A model generated the notes under the pieces. That model saw only the letters and a program-made list of their open reading frames with translations. It was not told where the DNA came from and did not search any database. A DNA stretch of 64,000 bases from Apostichopus japonicus. Its lineage: Eukaryota > Echinodermata > Holothuroidea > Aspidochirotida > Stichopodidae. The stretch spans positions 26,833,666-26,897,665 of the forward strand of contig NC_092579.1 of the NCBI RefSeq assembly GCF_037975245.1, written 5' to 3'. Made by a program: the position numbers and the translations under genes. Within the stretch, counting starts at the first letter, position 1, and every line of letters starts with the position of its first letter. Below are positions 62,446 to 64,000 of this stretch, in pieces.

Positions 62446-62733
62446 CATAGGCGTAGGAGCCTCATTTGATTTGGGGGGGCTGTAACGACTTGCCCGAAAA
62501 ATATGACCAAAATTTTTCGCGCGCTCCGCGCGCGTTTCGCATGTTAATGTGCTTATCATATAGGCATTCTTCAGTTATTACATCACATGCCAATAACAAA
62601 CAATCATTTTCCGTGTTTTTACCCTTCCATATTGGTTAGAATTATTGGGGAAGTCGTTACAACAATAATGATAATAATATAAGTTTAACCATTGAAAAAC
62701 ACATTGCAAATTCTTCTTCTTTTCAGTAGGTGC
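62446..62733. mobile_element. Truncated relative of the 6123-6512 hAT-type MITE
   Basis: Starts CATAGGCGTAGGAGCC and follows the other copy closely (GGCTGTAACGACTTGCCCG, then ACCCTTCCATATTGGTTAG, then CAGTAGGTGCC). It breaks off at about 62733, where the other copy continues to its right end. A different sequence starting CAGTGGCGGAGCTATAGG follows, possibly the end of another inserted element. Confidence 0.8.
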
Positions 62734-62940
62734 CAGTGGCGGAGCTATAGGGGTAGTAGTCAGGGGGGAGAGAATGGTCTGTAGGGGCGCTTTTTCGACA
62801 CTATCTAAGCGGAGCGCCACCACAGGTTGGCGCGGAGCGTAAATTTTTTGAGTAAAGATACTCCCTAGATCGCCGGAAATTACCCTTTCCATGCCTTGCT
62901 AATTTCAAGATAAACAAAGAATAAATAGGTGCCATCGCCA
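62734..62940. mobile_element. Possible second MITE fragment inserted in the first
   Basis: CAGTGGCGGAGC at its left edge is hAT-like, and a copy of TAGGTGCC lies on each side (62728-62735 and about 62937-62944), as an 8-bp target duplication would. No inverted right end is visible, so it is probably truncated or not a transposon. Confidence 0.3.
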
Positions 62941-62944
62941 TTCA

Positions 62945-64000
62945 GTGTCAGAAAATTGCACCAACAAAATGTGACAAATGTCAAAGGTATTTGAGAGTAA
63001 TTTTCTGGTATTTTAAGCTATTCTCCATGATGAGGCATTGAATCATCACTTTTTTTGTTTCATAATTTCCCCTCAAAGTATCAAATTTTGTATCTATTTC
63101 AAACCGATCCTCAGGTTCAACAGTACAATGACTTCCTCAGGTTCAACAGTACAATGACTTTCGGGGGGGGGGGGGGGGATGGGGTCATTGAGAGGTTTAT
63201 TCTCTTTGCTGAAATCAAAGAAAAGTTGACAGACTACGTACTTCAAGGATATTTCAGTCGTTGACCAGTTTGTTCAAAGTTTAGGTCCCTTTATTTAGGG
63301 AAGAATTCTCTGATCTTCTGCCGACACCATAGATCATGGTGATACACCTCTTGAACATCAGTCTTATTATATTAAGTGTGGTCTCACAAATATTGAAACA
63401 TTATTATTATTACTTACTTTACCCCTTACTTCCCCCCTTGCTTCATAAAATTCATTTCAAGTATACATACTGTAGGGTTGTTGTACTTTTTATAACCCGT
63501 TTCAACATATTCCTGGTTCGCAACTAAGTATTAAAATCAAAAACAATTTTAGCACTATATTGAGAGGTTTATTCTCTTAATTTGCTTTAATCAAGGAAGT
63601 TCCAGGATTTTTAAGTAGGCTACTTGAATCACTGGTATATCAATCGCCGAAAATATGACCATGCACATTCAAGGTCTTGGACACTATTCCACCTAACGGG
63701 AGGGGAGAGGTCAAGGGAACCATGGTCCCTTATATTTTACCGCACATCAACAACACCTCTGCCCCCCCCCCCCCTGCCTGCCTGCCCGCCCAAGGTCATA
63801 CCTTTCTTATATCCCTCTACAATATGTTAGTTGATTATAAAAAAGTTAATTCTAACACTGAACCATTTTCAGACTTTAGGAATGTTAAAAATGGATATAT
63901 ATCCATGAGGGAAAATGTTTTTGAAGATTAATTGAAGGGAAATTGCTGTAGGCCAGGCCGGGATTTTGTTGCACTTGACTTTTTAAAAATATTTGAACAA
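62945..64000. other. Intergenic DNA to the window edge, no gene seen
   Basis: Contains a direct duplication of about 26 bp (TCCTCAGGTTCAACAGTACA at about 63109 and 63135), a 15-bp G-run at about 63163 and a C-run at about 63763. GAGAGGTTTATTCTCTT occurs at about 63189 and 63562. ORFs are short. Confidence 0.5.

Overview
This window is animal (metazoan) nuclear DNA. The genes are split by GT-AG introns, intergenic DNA is AT-rich, and short transposons, minisatellites and long G/C homopolymers are common. Palindromic words such as TAGGCCTA and the look of the dispersed repeats suggest a marine invertebrate deuterostome, perhaps an echinoderm. That assignment is inference; the sequence alone does not prove it.

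The core (about 16.2-44.5 kb) is a head-to-head pair of DEAD-box RNA helicase genes of the DDX5/DDX17 (p68/p72) type. Gene A lies on the minus strand (29749 to 16179; 13 coding exons, 710 aa). Gene B lies on the plus strand (30407 to 41942; 13 coding exons, 914 aa), with an alternative last exon at 44358-44458. I rebuilt both genes exon by exon from splice sites and phase. Exons 3-12 have identical lengths in the two genes (94, 134, 66, 142, 161, 173, 111, 62, 60 and 234 nt), and both end in a related Gln/Tyr-rich motif, so they are an inverted duplicate pair. The start codons are about 660 bp apart across a probable shared bidirectional promoter with CRE, ETS and NRF1-like sites. Gene B can apparently make different C-terminal tails by choosing between reading through exon 13 and splicing to exon 14.

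Left flank (1-10.5 kb): a tandem array of roughly 840-bp units, about 12 copies visible and running off the left edge. Two copies carry the same 203-bp inverted-repeat element and one carries a 390-bp hAT-type MITE. The units hold decayed exon-like segments on the minus strand. Just to the right (11.2-11.5 kb) is a possible first exon and promoter of an unrecognised minus-strand gene. From 11.8 to 16.2 kb there is no gene, only G-runs and the probable 3' UTR of gene A.

Right flank (44.5-64 kb): I see no convincing gene. It holds hAT-type MITEs (one with a perfect 8-bp target duplication), a 21-bp minisatellite that keeps long reading frames open, a pure polypyrimidine tract and many G/C homopolymers.
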